A stretch of DNA of 64,000 nt from Arabidopsis thaliana (GCF_000001735.4 NC_003070.9:12084001-12148000), one strand, 5' to 3'. Shown: positions 1-12,344, counted from the stretch's first letter. Made by a program: numbers and translations. Notes: a model not told the origin generated them from the sequence alone.

Positions 1-74
1 GGGTCCTTCGCATTATTCTGATTACTCAGATAAAATTGCCACACTTCTGAGCTCAATTTTTCTTTTAAAGAATT
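1..74 (+). mobile_element. 3' part of a tRNA-derived SINE, cut by the window edge
   Basis: The first 54 bases match, as reverse complement, bases 13190-13243 at 49 of 54 positions. In the second copy the same stretch lies directly downstream of a tRNA-like head with A and B boxes, so this is the body of a SINE whose head lies off the left edge. After the shared block comes a T-rich tail. The family (RathE/AtSN type or other) is not assigned. Confidence 0.6.
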
Positions 75-840
75 TATTTTCTTTCAAATTTCTTATAAAA
101 TATCTAAATCCCATAAAAACTTGTCAAATTCAATAAATATTCGCTGAAACCATGTGCGAATGTTGCACACATAGTTACCGTAATTCAGGATCTTTATAAA
201 GGCAGTAATCATATATATGAAAATTGGCCAACTCTCTCTATATGAGTGACAAATCATCACACTAGTGAGTGCCACATGTCATTCTAAATTAATATCATTA
301 AAAAAATAACTAAACTTAGTGATAAAAATTTAAAAGTTTCACAGTGCATTAAATCATCCATTAATCTCACTCTTAACAAAATATCTTCATTTAAAAGAAA
401 AAATACAAAAAATCATGTTAATGTATCAAACTATTTTCATTTTACTTTTCTTATTTTGCTATTTTTATAATAGTCATTACTCGATAATGACTAGAAATTT
501 TCGTGTATTACAATTTAATTATTTGCTATTTAACCTTTTTTAGTTTAGTAATTTTAACTTAGCCTTTTTTTTTATTATATTTTTTGGTTTACATGATATG
601 GTATTTTTGTTTGTTTATGATAAATTAGTAACATTAATAATGACATGCATATTTTATGGGATGCATTTTATACTAGATGCAAAATGATACTATTGTACCC
701 AATGTAAATAGATAAATGAATTTTGAGATGCAATAAAAGTTTGTTATCGCCAAAAAAAAAATTTCGTTATTCATAAAAAAAAACATTTCCAATAAAATCG
801 ACAAGTAGCATCGGTAACCCAAAACAAAAGAAAAACTCAA
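75..840. other. AT-rich intergenic DNA
   Basis: Very AT-rich, with short homopolymer runs and no coding frame I can support. The last part is probably the distal promoter of the release-factor gene. Confidence 0.6.
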
Positions 841-863
841 CTGAAAAAATGAAGTCACTTAAA

Positions 864-917
864 TGGGCCAAGCCCAGTGTATGGATAGTTTCTAATGGGC
901 TGGGCTGGGCTGGGCCA
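864..917 (+). promoter_or_regulatory. Clustered site II (TGGGCC/T) promoter elements
   Basis: TGGGCC occurs at 864-869, its inverted form at 871-876, and a run of four overlapping TGGGC units at 895-917, about 50-100 bases before the start codon at 968. Site II elements are bound by TCP factors and are typical of plant nuclear genes for organellar and ribosomal proteins. That fits the gene downstream. Confidence 0.6.
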
Positions 918-967
918 ACGATACGTCATCACCTCGAAACCAATCCCGTCGCGGTGGTTCTTCTGCC

Positions 968-2238
968 ATGGCGATCATGGCCGTTGCCGCTCTCTTTCAC
1001 GCCCGCTTCCCTCTTCTCCTCCGTCGCAGTATCCCGTTACTGTCGGCTCCTACTTCTGTTATTTACAATCACAGAACTCTTCTATCCGATGGACTCAGTA
1101 CTCGATTATGCTCGATTCTCCGTTATTCATCGTCTGACGGCGTCAACGGCGGAAGTAGCGGTGGCGATTTCGGTAACGATAACGATTCCGTTAGTGTTGT
1201 TTCGGATGTTCAGAGTCCTAATTACTTAAAATTCACCGATGAAGAATTGATGAAGCAATGTAGATTAGAGACATTTAGAGTTTCAGGACCTGGAGGACAA
1301 CACCGGAACAAGCGTGACTCCGCCGTGCGTCTGAAACATCTCCCCACCGGAATCGTAGCTCAAGCCGTCGAAGATCGTTCACAGCACAAGAACCGTGCTT
1401 CTGCTCTAAACCGTCTTCGTACGCTCCTCGCCATTAAAGGTCTCAATCCCATTCTCTCTCAATTTCGTTCTTTTGAACTTTGAACTTTGAAAAATTGATT
1501 CTAGTTTTGCCTTTTTCCAGTGAGAAACAAAGTGGACATTGAAGCTTATGCTCCTCCTCCAGAGCTTCTTCAGATTCTACCTCCTAAGTCTACCATTAGA
1601 ACTTCTTCTGGTTCACAGATTGGTCCCAACAATCCTAAATTTGTACCTGTATGTATCACTCTCTTTCTCCCTCTCTTTCTCTTAGCTGCTCATTTACTCA
1701 AGTACACACTTGTTTGTTGCCTACAGGGAATGCAAGCTTTGCTTGATGTTATTTCTGCTTCTGACGGTTCTATCGCTGATTCTGCCAAATTGCTGGGGTA
1801 ACAAATCCTTCTTGAACCTGTGTATTTGTCTTTTGCTTAACTTTGAGTTATCTTGTTATGTGGTTTTTCAGTTTGAGCACTGGTGGCTTATCTCGTTTGA
1901 TACTCTCCCATGATGGTCTTCGTATGGCTGTCAATAGCATGAGAGCAGCCAAGGTACTGTTTGTTGATTACCAATCCAAATACTTTGTTATCAAGATTAT
2001 GCCAATAAGGTAGTCATAGCTTAAAGTGTTTCTCCTTTTTCATTGAAAGGTCCTGCTTTTTAAATTGTTTAGGCTTTTATCTTGGGCAACGAAACAATCT
2101 GAAACCATGTTTACAATTTTTGTTTTAGTAGCTGTTGCTTAGTTTGGTATATCATCACTGTTGGAACTTTCAACATGCTAACTAGTTTCTAAAGAACTTT
2201 TTTCTCTGAGCTTTCAGGGAATAAAGCCTCTCAAATAG
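968..2238 (+). CDS. Class I peptide-chain release factor-like protein, organelle-targeted
   Basis: Five exons: 968-1439, 1521-1648, 1727-1797, 1872-1953, 2218-2238, giving 257 residues with all junctions GT-AG and in phase. The GPGGQ motif is at residues 107-111. In class I release factors it enters the peptidyl-transferase centre and triggers peptidyl-tRNA hydrolysis. The first ~60 residues are rich in Arg, Ser and Ala with few acidic residues, as in mitochondrial or plastid presequences. There is no codon-recognition domain, so it resembles the short ICT1/MTRFR-type rescue factors rather than full RF1/RF2. I recall it as At1g33330. The organelle is inferred from the N-terminus and from the site II promoter motifs. 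Confidence 0.9.
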
Positions 2239-3570
2239 TTGGGATGTATCGGCATTTGAAAGATGACGTTCGGGCCTTCGACAAGTTGTATGTGGATTGC
2301 AGCACAGTGATTACCATTTTATGCACCATATTTTGTATACAAAAAAAAAGGTGAAATGTTGAGTTCAGTTTAACATTTGTTCTTCTAACATCATAAAAAT
2401 AGTCACGTATTTGAGATGATATACTATAGGTTGTTCAAATGGTTACTGTTGTGATTGTTGTTGGAAGCTAATACAGTTGGAAACATGGTGGATTATATTA
2501 ATTATTCTTTCTGCTTTTGTTCTTGTTTTCTCTTCATTTAAGGAATTAAATTTCGCTGGTAGAGTACGTGGAAGTGGCAATCTGGTATGTTTTTGCATTT
2601 CAGAGCTTTTATGGTAGACTCTATAAGGGCTTGTACCTTGCATGCAAGTTTCGTTATCAATTGCTAGATACTTGCGGTGAGGGTATCTCCATTTTGGAGA
2701 TATGAAAATTGCTTTGTGATATAGCAATGTAGAGTTGACTCTTGTTAATCAAACAACCCTAGTGCCTTTATGGCTTAGTATGCATCAGTTTCTTTTCTTT
2801 TCTTCTATTAGCCACAGACTACAGTGAGTGTATTTACACGTTTACAACACACTTAACATTTCAGTCAATAAAATGAAGAAGAACAGGTCAGTGCCTGCAG
2901 GAATGTTCTCAGGTATATTGGACATTGAAAATAGCAAAAGAGTTTGATGCAGGAGAATCAGATTCTTGTAGAATGAGGTTCTTTTCTTCCCCACACAGGA
3001 AAAGAAATAACTTTTATGGAGTTGACTCTTGAGAGAAATGTTGTTTATTCATTTTTATCTAGAAAACAACAGGAGTTAGAGCCTCGTGGGTGCATTCTGA
3101 CTCACTCCTGATATATTTTAAACATGGATCTGAATTCTGAAGGTCTGCTCGAGAGTTCTTGACTTCTGACGAAGTGAACAACGACAATTCGCCTTCATTC
3201 CCTCTTATCTCTGCCTCTGGTATGAATCTTATGATTCTAACAACGGATTAGTATAGTGAATAATCAGCTTTGGTAATCATGTTGATGCCATAGTTACTCT
3301 GCTCTCAAAAAAGAAATGTTTGATGTTTTTCTGGACGTTCTATTTTAGTCATAAAGCACTAGCAGCATCTCTCTAAAGTGACTTTGACTTTCGTTAGGAC
3401 TAGGCCCTGTTTAATATACACTATTTGCAAGGATAATTCCTTACTTTAAGTTTTAAAGAAAATATCTGATTCCTCACCACCATTTCTTGGGGTTTCTATT
3501 TCTTTTATTGGCAACTTTCTCCTCTTGGCCCTCATGTCTAATTGTATATATATAGACATCATTACAGAAA
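2239..3570. other. 3' UTR and intergenic DNA, no gene seen
   Basis: Follows the release-factor stop codon and leads to the 5' leader of the ANTH gene. T-rich on the plus strand, with no frame longer than about 95 codons and no family resemblance. Part is probably transcribed as 3' UTR of the upstream gene. Confidence 0.5.
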
Positions 3571-3627
3571 CAGTTTCTTATAAGATTTCCAACATCCAAT
3601 AGTGTCATTTTTAGTCTGTAGATATCA

Positions 3628-4752
3628 ATGAGGCTTGATTTATCTGCCAAGTTTCGGCAAGTTCTTGGTCTTGCCAAAGATCATGCATCTATTGGCAGAG
3701 CTATTGTACAAAACTACAATGAAAAAGCCTTTTTTGACATTGAAGTGGCAGTGGTTCGAGCCACTAGCCATGATGATTGTCCTGTTGATGATAAAACCAT
3801 GCACGAGATACTCTTCCTTGTCTCTAACACACCGGGATCGATTCCTTTTCTTGCTGAACAGATCTCTCGCCGTCTAGCCAAGACAAGAGATTGCTTAGTC
3901 GCGGGTAAAACACTGTTACTCTTTCACCGTCTCTTGCGTGGTAGCAGTCGCAGTATCGAGCAGCAATTGCATATTGCACACACATCTGGTCATCTTCAAA
4001 TAGGTTGCTCCTGGTTCATGATGAGCCTGGATTCTCGATCCTTTGTTTTTCTGCAGAACTATGTAGCTTATCTCCAAGAAAGAGTTGGATGGATCATCAA
4101 CCAAGCTGGTAAGCTCGAACCCGTAATGTCTGGTGGTACAAAGTTTAGCCGTTACAAAGAGAAATCCATGGATCTGGTGTTCCACATCTTACCAAAGTGT
4201 CAAGAGTTTATTGCACAGGTGTTGAAGTGTTCACCAGTTGATGCCTGGCCTATCGATAATCTGGTTCAGGCAGCTACGGGCAACATCTTGAAAGAGAGTT
4301 TCCAAGTCTACATGACGTATTCCGATGGGATGACCGCGCTGGTTAGCATGCTCTTTGATCTTTCAAGACCCGCGAGAGATTTAGCTTGCGGAATGTTGAG
4401 AAAAGCTTCTCAACAGATTCAAGATCTTCGCATCCTGTATGACAAGTGTAGAGGATTCGCCGGGATGAAAAGCTTGGATTACCCATCTGTGCAAGCCATT
4501 TCTATGGATCATATAGTAGCACTAGAGGAATGCTCAAGCTATGGAGGCAAAAGAGGTTTCTCTCTTTCCACCAACCTAAGAGATGCAATCACCTGCAATG
4601 AACTAAAACAAGAACAGCATTCTGCCAGTTTTTCATCTACCAGTCCTTTCTCATTACCAGTGGAGACCAAAATTAGCATGGTTTGGGTTGTTTTTGACAA
4701 TGAAGATGGTGAAGAATCAGACAAGCAAACAGAGAAAGCATATGAACGTTGA
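3628..4752 (+). CDS. ANTH/ENTH-domain clathrin assembly protein (AP180/PICALM-like)
   Basis: Single exon, 374 residues. The N-terminus has the ANTH pattern: the conserved lysine-rich helix near residues 20-35, a histidine-aspartate turn near 50 and a long helical solenoid to about residue 290. Family members bind PI(4,5)P2 and clathrin or AP-2 at the plasma membrane or trans-Golgi and help assemble coated vesicles. The C-terminal ~80 residues are polar and acidic, and I see no NPF or DLL clathrin-box motif. It is shorter than AP180 proper (600+ residues), like the single-exon plant PICALM subgroup. Recalled as putative clathrin assembly protein At1g33340. Confidence 0.9.
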   Translation: MRLDLSAKFRQVLGLAKDHASIGRAIVQNYNEKAFFDIEVAVVRATSHDDCPVDDKTMHEILFLVSNTPGSIPFLAEQISRRLAKTRDCLVAGKTLLLFHRLLRGSSRSIEQQLHIAHTSGHLQIGCSWFMMSLDSRSFVFLQNYVAYLQERVGWIINQAGKLEPVMSGGTKFSRYKEKSMDLVFHILPKCQEFIAQVLKCSPVDAWPIDNLVQAATGNILKESFQVYMTYSDGMTALVSMLFDLSRPARDLACGMLRKASQQIQDLRILYDKCRGFAGMKSLDYPSVQAISMDHIVALEECSSYGGKRGFSLSTNLRDAITCNELKQEQHSASFSSTSPFSLPVETKISMVWVVFDNEDGEESDKQTEKAYER

Positions 4753-5303
4753 TCATTCATCTCAACAGGAAGTGTCTGGAACGATTATATAATACTAATG
4801 TAGTGATGTTGTCAATTTACACGGGGTTTACCGGATTTTATACGATAATTTAGCGCATATTTAAGAATCCTCTCTGGGTTTATGCAGTGGTTTTGCTGCA
4901 TATTTCCAGTGTCACAAGTGTTACGAGCATCTGAATTGTAAAACAAATGTCATAAGTACTTCAAACCATTGGTACACCTTCTGATTCTAAAAAATTGCCG
5001 CTCCATGGATCAACAGAAAGAGATTTGTTTTGTCTTTGAGTATTGTTTGGACCACACAATGCAGAAATAAGACAATAGGGCCTGATTAGAAAACTAGAAT
5101 CATCGGCCCATTTTGTATTGGGTCTTCTACATACACTATAGATTGACATGAAGTGTCTGGAACTGGAACAGTACAGAAGACCCTTGAATTCTCAAACCAA
5201 GCTTATGTGTAGACCATTCTCAATTTCTCTGTCAAGAATCTGTGTCACTATTCACTTCATTACACGCATATATATATTCACCAGAGACTTGCACCTTAAC
5301 CTT
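4753..5303. other. 3' UTR and intergenic DNA
   Basis: Downstream of the ANTH gene. Two GCCCA/TGGGC-type motifs lie near 5077-5130, where a promoter would stand relative to the heat-shock relic that follows. No intact gene is seen. Confidence 0.4.
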
Positions 5304-5497
5304 CATAGAGAAGAAAACTACAACAAAGGTCATCACCAGAGGCTTGATAATGTGGATCTGGACTCTGTCAAGGCCAAACTTGAAAACGGTGCCTCACCAT
5401 TACCATCAGTAAGCTTTCCCAAGACAAAGTCAAAGGTCCAAGGGTTGTTGATATTGCGTTCGAAGAGGATCAAACTGGCAAAGTCAGTTCTGCTTAG
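5304..5497 (+). pseudogene. C-terminal fragment of a small heat-shock protein (HSP20) gene
   Basis: From about 5304 one frame encodes a stretch ending DNVDLDSVKAKLENG, the end of an alpha-crystallin domain in plant class II/ER small heat-shock proteins. After the frame breaks near 5410, a second frame gives DKVKGPRVVDIAFEED and a stop at 5495-5497, the usual C-terminal segment of the same family. The N-terminal two thirds is missing. The 164-codon frame from 5148 to 5642 that overlaps this is therefore a read-through of a relic, not a gene. Confidence 0.75.
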
Positions 5498-6070
5498 TCA
5501 CAAAAGAACTATGGTTGAATCAAGACCCGTGTTTAATGTCTGTAGAATCTATGTAATCTCGTTCTACACGCGAATATATTCTGTAACAAAGTCTCTATAT
5601 TGCGTGCCTTGTTTATTGATCATTCTCAATAAAGATACATGAGGAAAGTGTTAGAAAACTAAAAGATCATAATTAAATAGTACTAATGCTTGGCGTAAGA
5701 GACTTCCTCTTCTCGAATGTTTGATTGTCCATGGACCTGTAAACTAAAAGTTTTTTGCTGGAATCACAGAAAGAAACCACGTGATAGCATGTTAGAAAGG
5801 AATGGCAAGACTTACTTTCTAATCAAGCAACATGTTGTTTGCTGGCTTATCACGTACTAGTTCCTCTTCTTACAGTACAACAAAATTACCGTACCAGCAT
5901 TTGTGTATCAGAAACAAAGTATGTAACCTGTGTAGATCAATGAAGAAAATGCCTGCTTTTCTCTGAAGCCATACATATTGCAAACCAACAATTTCGCACG
6001 AAGCTCGCTGTTATAAAGCAGAGTGCAGCTGTGTCAAGTCATATAGAGAAACTAGGACCTTCCAAAAGTG
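5498..6070. other. Intergenic DNA and 3' end region of the PPR gene
   Basis: No coding frame that I can support. The part next to 6071 is likely the 3' UTR of the minus-strand PPR gene. Part of 5537-5600 weakly resembles 5229-5300, hinting at an old local duplication around the heat-shock relic. Confidence 0.4.
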
Positions 6071-7687
6071 TCAGAAAGAGATCAGACTGTCAAGTATCAT
6101 GTATATCTCCTCAGTCTCCGGATGTGATTTGTCAAGAGAGTAGAACTGATGGACCTCGTTATCGATCTCAATCCGACTCCAGCCTGGTGGTTTATAAGCA
6201 TTTTGGTGCTTGATCATCTTTCTAGCTCTACGTGCCTCTTCCCAATTACCCATCTCTCCATATAAATTTGCCATCATAGCGACATAACCTCCATTATTAG
6301 GATTTAAAGCAACCAGGTTTTTTACAGCAACTTCAGCCAAATCCAGATGGCCATGTATCTTACAAGCATTAAGCAGTGATCCCCAAATAGCCTCATCCGC
6401 TTTCATCTTCATCGTGGACATAACTTCTAAAGCTTCATCAAACCGACCTGCCCTGCCTAAAAGATCTATTAGACAGCCATAATGCTCAATCCTTGGCTCA
6501 ATACCGAATCTGTTTGTCATCAGATCGAAATAACCTCGGCCTTTTGATACCAAACCTCCATGAGTACACGCATTGAGAAGACCGATGAAAGTAATGTGAT
6601 CTGGTTTGATATCGTTAATGTTCAACTTCATCATTTCTTCAAACACAGCTATGGCTTCTTCACTTCTACCATGGAGTGCAAAGCAATTGATCATAGAATT
6701 CCAAGCTGTTAAACTTTTCTTGGATGCCATCTTAAAAACAGAGCTTGCTTCCTCCAAGTTACCACATTTTCCATACAAGTCAACTAAAGAATTCGAAACA
6801 AACACATCAGAAGAAAGATCACGACGGTAAGCAAAGGCATGAATCCCTTTAGCCAGCTGAAGCGTACCAGTTTGAGCACACGCAGAGAGGACACAAACTA
6901 CAGTTACCTCATTAGGACGAATGCTAGGCTCATTAATCATCCTTCTAAACAGAGAAACCGCTTCAAGAAAAAGACCATTCTGAGTACAAGCAGCAAGAAT
7001 CGCATTCCAGGAAGGAACATCACGCTCAGGCATATCTTCAAAAAGAGCAACAGCATTAGAGATATCACCAGACCTAGCATACCCAGAAAGCATAGCAGTC
7101 CAAGAAACAACATTTCTCTCAGACATTTCGTCGAACAGTTGTCTTGCAAGAGTTATATGAGAAACAGAGGAAGCGTAGGAGTGAAGAAGAGCAGTTTGAA
7201 CAACGACATAGAGATGAAACCCAGATTTAAACAAATGGGTATGCACCAAAGGAGTTGAAAAAGCAGAGGAGAGATATGGTGTAGACTTAAGAACAAGTGG
7301 GTAGATAAAGTGATTAGGCCGAGGAACAGAACGATTAACCATGAGACGAAAGAAGGAGAAAGCTGAAGAAGCATGAAGAGGAAGAGAAGAAGAGTAAGCA
7401 GTTAAAACGGCAGCGTAAAGATGCGTATTGGGGAAAGAGAAACGATCAAAGATAAAGCGAGCGTAAGAGAGATTACAGAGACGAAGCGTACAAAAACGAA
7501 GAAGCTTAAAACAGAGGAAATGTGAATGACTTAGTCCAGAAACTATCATAAAGGACTGAACTTGCTTCAAATGATTCAAATGTCTCGACTTTGATATCAC
7601 TGCGGAGATGAATTGATTCAGTAACTGCTCCGCCATGTGTGACGACGGCGCGTGGAGGTAAGAGAATTGTGTTACACGTGTCCCCAT
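6071..7687 (-). CDS. Pentatricopeptide repeat (PPR) protein, PLS-class E subgroup
   Basis: Intronless, 538 residues from the ATG at 7687. A shorter start at 7636 (521 residues) is also possible. Successive ~31-36-residue PPR motifs are visible, for example the modules with [31 protein letters not shown] and [15 protein letters not shown]. They are followed by the E/E+ region ending in the [14 protein letters not shown] type motif, with no DYW deaminase domain. Such proteins bind single-stranded organellar RNA and usually guide C-to-U editing with a partner in trans. The frame stays open upstream through a GA repeat, which would add a Ser-Leu run, and I reject that extension. Recalled as At1g33350. 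Confidence 0.9.
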
Positions 7688-7711
7688 GTGCTCTTCTTCC
7701 ACCAAACGTGA

Positions 7712-7825
<114 letters not shown>

Positions 7826-8110
7826 TAAAAGTGTGTGTGCTTCGTCTTTTTTCTCTCCGAGTCTATCGTTTTCTTTCTTCACTTTCTCCGTTTTTATCGT
7901 TTCTCTTCTTCTTCTCCAAATTGATGGCTTTTTAAGGTTTCCCCACTCGATCTAATCTAACCTAACGCTCCTTCATTAACTTTCTTCAGACAGATTACAA
8001 TAACGTGTAATATACAAGACACAGAAACATCATTGATTCCGATCTCAAGTTTTGTCTTTTTGATTTCATATACACAGATACATAGATAACAAACACACAT
8101 CTTTGATCAA

Positions 8111-11100
8111 ATGTCTGGACTTTGGAGATTGAGGAATCTAAAGTCTCTAGCTTTACATGCTCGTTCGATTTCACCTGTTTCCAATCTTTATTCTCTGGAA
8201 TTAGGATCATGCCCTCGTCGTCGTATTCAAGAACGATTCAAATCGGAACAAGGCGGCGGAGGAGGAGGAGGAGATGATTTTCCGGTTCCGGTGACTCGTC
8301 GGAAGTTAAGAGCAGAGCCGAATTGTCCTCGTTGCTCAAAGCAAATGGATCTTCTCTTCTCAAATCGTCAATTTCCATCTTCTAATCTTCTTCAACGTCC
8401 TGATGATTCTGATTCCTCCGGTGCCGGAGATAAAACGAACTTCCAGTCTGTTAATTTCTGTCCGACTTGTAAAACTGCTTATGGATTCAACCCTCGTGGT
8501 GTCTCTCCTCTTCAAGGGACATTCATTGAGATCGGTCGTGTTCAATCTCCAACCACTACTACCACCAATGCTACTACTTCCAAATCCACCAGGAAACAAC
8601 AACAACATTCAAAGGATCCAAATCAAGGATTCAATTACAGGAACAAGCTTAGATCTTCCTTTTGGGATACACTTAGATCTTACGGTGCTGAGCCACCTGA
8701 GGATTGGTCTCCTCCTCCTCCTCATTCTCCTTTGAACTCTTCTCCTCCTAATACCATTCCTGTGAACGCTTCTCCTAGTGCCGTGGATACTTCTCCTTTA
8801 CCTGATGCAGTTAATGACGTTAGTCGATGGGGTGGTGCTGGCCTTGGCAGAGACTTTCCTACTCCAAAGGAGATTTGTAAATGGCTTGACAAGTTCGTCA
8901 TTGGCCAAAGCCGGGCTAAAAAGGTTCTGCCTTTTCACTTAACATCTAAGTATTCTGATCATGGTCCTGTGCTTCATTTGTTACTTATGACATGGTTGTC
9001 TTGACTTTGATCCTAGGTGCTCTCTGTCGCTGTGTATAATCATTACAAGAGAATTTATCATACCTCTATGAAGAAAGGGTTGGTTCTCTCACTCATCCAT
9101 TGTTTATTTTCCTGGCTTTAGTTACATGATTCAGACGCATTATCACCGTTCAATCCGTTATGGTTTACTCTGATATTGTGGACCTTGAATCCTAGGTCAG
9201 CAGCACAACCAATTGATGATGACGATAATGTAGAATTAGATAAGAGCAATGTTCTCTTGATGGGGCCTACTGGCTCTGGTATGAGCTTTTGTGTTTTCCT
9301 GATCATATTCTATTTTTTACTTCCCATTTGCACTCTCCCTGCTGACAGTGACATGATAGTTTATTTGATTCTTTAACAATAGGGAAGACATTACTCGCAA
9401 AGACTTTGGCGAGGCTTGTAAATGTTCCTTTTGTCATTGCTGATGCAACTACACTGACTCAGGTAAGATAATGATTTTCTGTATTCATATAAGCTCATGA
9501 TTCTCACTACTTCAATCATTGGCTGCACATCTTTCAATGGCTTTTGTGGATCCAAGTTAAATATACGCATAGCTCCTGGAATTTTGATTTCGTATGTTGC
9601 TCTTTGACCCAGCTTTTGTATGGTGTGTTAACAGGCTGGTTATGTGGGTGACGATGTTGAATCAATCCTTCATAAGCTACTAACGGTACCACTTCTAAAT
9701 AAGCCCCGACTAATATTCCCAGCACACCTTCCATCTTGTTGCATTTTAGAAGATTCCCTTATGACTTGTAGGTCGCTGAGTTCAACGTGCAAGCAGCACA
9801 ACAGGGAATAGTCTATATTGATGAAGTTGATAAGATAACTAAGAAGGTCAGTATGCAAGACATGATAACTTCTGAACTCGATAAGAAGAAGATAATTGGG
9901 CTTTATGCTTCCTGGATTCTCCTTTCTACAGGCTGAGAGTTTAAACATTAGCCGGGATGTTTCTGGGGAAGGTGTTCAACAGGCACTTTTGAAATTACTG
10001 GAAGGCACTGTAAGTGGATTGCTTTATTACCCTTTGATGCATATACTGAAATAATTCTTCACTAGACATGAGACACTTGCATAGCGAGTTATAGTGAAGT
10101 ATCTAGAAGTGATCCTCATTAAAAAAAGGTCTTTGCAATGTACGACAAGAAAGAATGGAAAGTTTATTGATATGTTTGATGTATGCGACATTACATATGA
10201 TTACTAATCCATTTACACATCTGTGTTACTTCTGAGGGGCTTTCTCTGAATGGTTGTGGATCCATGCTTTGCTTATGCATTGATCGTTGGATCTTTTTTT
10301 TTTTTTTTCCAGATTGTAAATGTTCCAGGGAAAGGTGCAAGAAAGCATCCGCGGGGTGACCATATACAGGTTTAGAGCTAGAAATTTGATCATTGACCTA
10401 TATTGCATCTAAAGGTGTTGTTTTCTCATATTAATCCATTGCTGGATGTCCCTATGATGTACAGATAGACACAAAAGATATCCTATTTATCTGTGGAGGA
10501 GCATTTGTTGACCTTGAGAAGACCATTGTGGATAGGTAATTCATTATTCGTCCTTTTTTTTTTTTGCAATAGATTAGGGGTTCTGTTTTGACATTGATCA
10601 GCATCTCTAATGCTCTGCCAGACGACAAGACTCATCAATTGGTTTTGGAGCTCCTGTTCGTGCCAACATGGCTACCAGTGGAGTGACCAGTGGTGCAATA
10701 ACTTCATCTTTGCTAGAATCGGTAAACACTACATAGTTTTGTTAAGCCTAGTGTAAACACTTCTCATTCCTGGAAAGAGATCTTAGTTTTGGAATGCCGG
10801 CTGCATTTCAGGTTGAGAGTGCCGATCTGACAGCATATGGCCTTATACCGGAGTTTGTAGGACGCTTTCCCATATTAGTTAGTTTGTCAGCTCTGACAGA
10901 GGACCAGCTCATTCGGGTACTTTAACATTCTTCATAGCTTTTATTTTATCTTGTAGTGGATGGTGTGTTTCTTTGATTGCTCATGTGCAGCTAGTAAAAT
11001 CAAAGTGAGATAGTGGTTGCTATCATCGAGGGCTTGATTTAATTGCTCTTCTCATATTTAAGGGTAGCTAATATCACCTTTGCTTTTTGCCCTGTAGGTG

Positions 11101-11789
11101 CTTGTAGAACCCAAAAATGCTCTTGGGAAACAGTACAAGAAACTATTTAGCATGAACAACGTAAGCTCCTTCAAAATATTCAGTGTTTTAAGTTCAAACT
11201 TGACCTTGTGGTCCCTGACTGCATGATCTGTTACAAAATTTCAGGTAAAGCTGCATTTTACTGAGAAAGCGCTGGAGATAATATCCAAGCAAGCAATGGT
11301 GAAAAATACAGGTGCGAGGGGACTAAGAGCCTTACTTGAAAGCATTCTTACCGAAGCCATGTTTGAGGTAACTTCAGCTACCACAAATATTGTTAAGGTA
11401 CTAATATAAATCTTGCTTTCACACTTCTGTTTGATTTCTCTTTTCAGATTCCAGATGATAAAAAGGGAGATGAAAGAATCGATGCGGTTATAGTAGATGA
11501 GGAATCAACAAGCTCAGAAGCGTCTCGTGGATGCACAGCAAAAATACTTAGAGGAGACGGTGCTTTCGAGCGTTACCTCAGCGAGAACAAGTCGAAAGAT
11601 GCTACAGAACCAATGGTATGACTGCAAACATCATCTATTGTAGTCAATATAAACTCCGGTTGTGTGTATGTAAACATCACTAGTCTCATTCTGCATTTGG
11701 CTATATTGATCACTGAAACGGTGAAACCTGATGGGTGTAATTTGCAGGTTGACGAAAGAGTAGGCTCGGCGAAAGCAATGAGATTGTAA
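8111..11789 (+). CDS. CLPX3: ClpX-type AAA+ unfoldase, mitochondrial
   Basis: Fifteen exons: 8111-8923, 9017-9078, 9196-9278, 9383-9462, 9635-9685, 9772-9846, 9932-10009, 10313-10369, 10465-10535, 10622-10721, 10812-10916, 11098-11160, 11245-11367, 11448-11615, 11748-11789, giving 656 residues. Residues 1-45 look like a mitochondrial presequence. A C4 zinc-binding domain has Cys72, 75, 117 and 120. The linker is Pro/Ser-rich. The AAA+ core has Walker A GPTGSGKT at 315-322 and Walker B IDEVD at 379-383, then the GAxVR/RSG pore region and sensor-2 GARGLR. ClpX unfolds substrates and feeds them to ClpP. In plants ClpX is mitochondrial, whereas plastids use ClpC/D. Divergent from the PPR gene across the GA tract. 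Recalled as At1g33360. Confidence 0.95.
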
Positions 11790-12073
11790 AGAGAATGAGA
11801 GAAGAAGGGTTTTAACATGAAGAGTTTTTTTTTTATTATTTGTAAAGAACGATAGCATTCATAAAAGTGCAAGAGGAATTTATCCACTCTGTACAATAAA
11901 ATGTTAGCTTACAGATTCGAAAGCTGAATTGTTGTTACATAGAAAGAAAAGAATAGGATCGGTGTAAAAACAACATTTTTGTAACTCTCTCTGTTTCAAA
12001 ATAACAAAAGTGTTATTAGTTTGTCAGTTCATGTTATTACAACATTTTTTAGTCAATCTCGATAATGTATCCA

Positions 12074-12344
12074 TTAGTTAGGACCCCAACAGCTCAAGAA
12101 CATAACCGTTCTAAGTGACTCTTCAGATTGCTTTGACTTGTCATCATCCTTACTAGAAGCGACGGCGATGGATGAAAAGAATCTGATAGCCTCAGAAGCG
12201 GATCTCATGTTGTTACGGATACGTTATTCACTGATCGGATCAAGTAGTTCCACCGATACATTCCTAATTGGTCCTTGGAAGCTTCCACGGCTCCGATGCT
12301 TGCAGCTACTAACTATGCTTTGCTCGTTGAACAGTTGAACTCAT
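12074..12344 (-). pseudogene. Broken wound-responsive family (DUF3774/WIP) gene
   Basis: Read on the minus strand, an ATG at 12344 starts a ~85-residue small protein of the wound-responsive family: a start like MSST, an SKA-x-LVAASIGAVEA helix, the KDQLGMYRWNY core, NNMRSASEA and the diagnostic end SEESLRTVMFLSCWGPN with stop at 12074-12076. It cannot be read through. There is a frameshift about seven codons in, an in-frame TAG where family members have Trp, and a second frameshift before the NNMRSAS block. The family comprises short plant proteins induced by wounding, cytokinin or stress. Confidence 0.8.

Noticed and set aside
849..1229. 126-codon plus-strand frame at the first gene
   Set aside because: Overlaps the release-factor exon in another phase and lacks the GGQ motif and splice continuity.
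5148..5642. 164-codon plus-strand open frame as a gene
   Set aside because: It runs through a frameshifted HSP20 relic in only one of the two relic frames and resembles no family as a whole.
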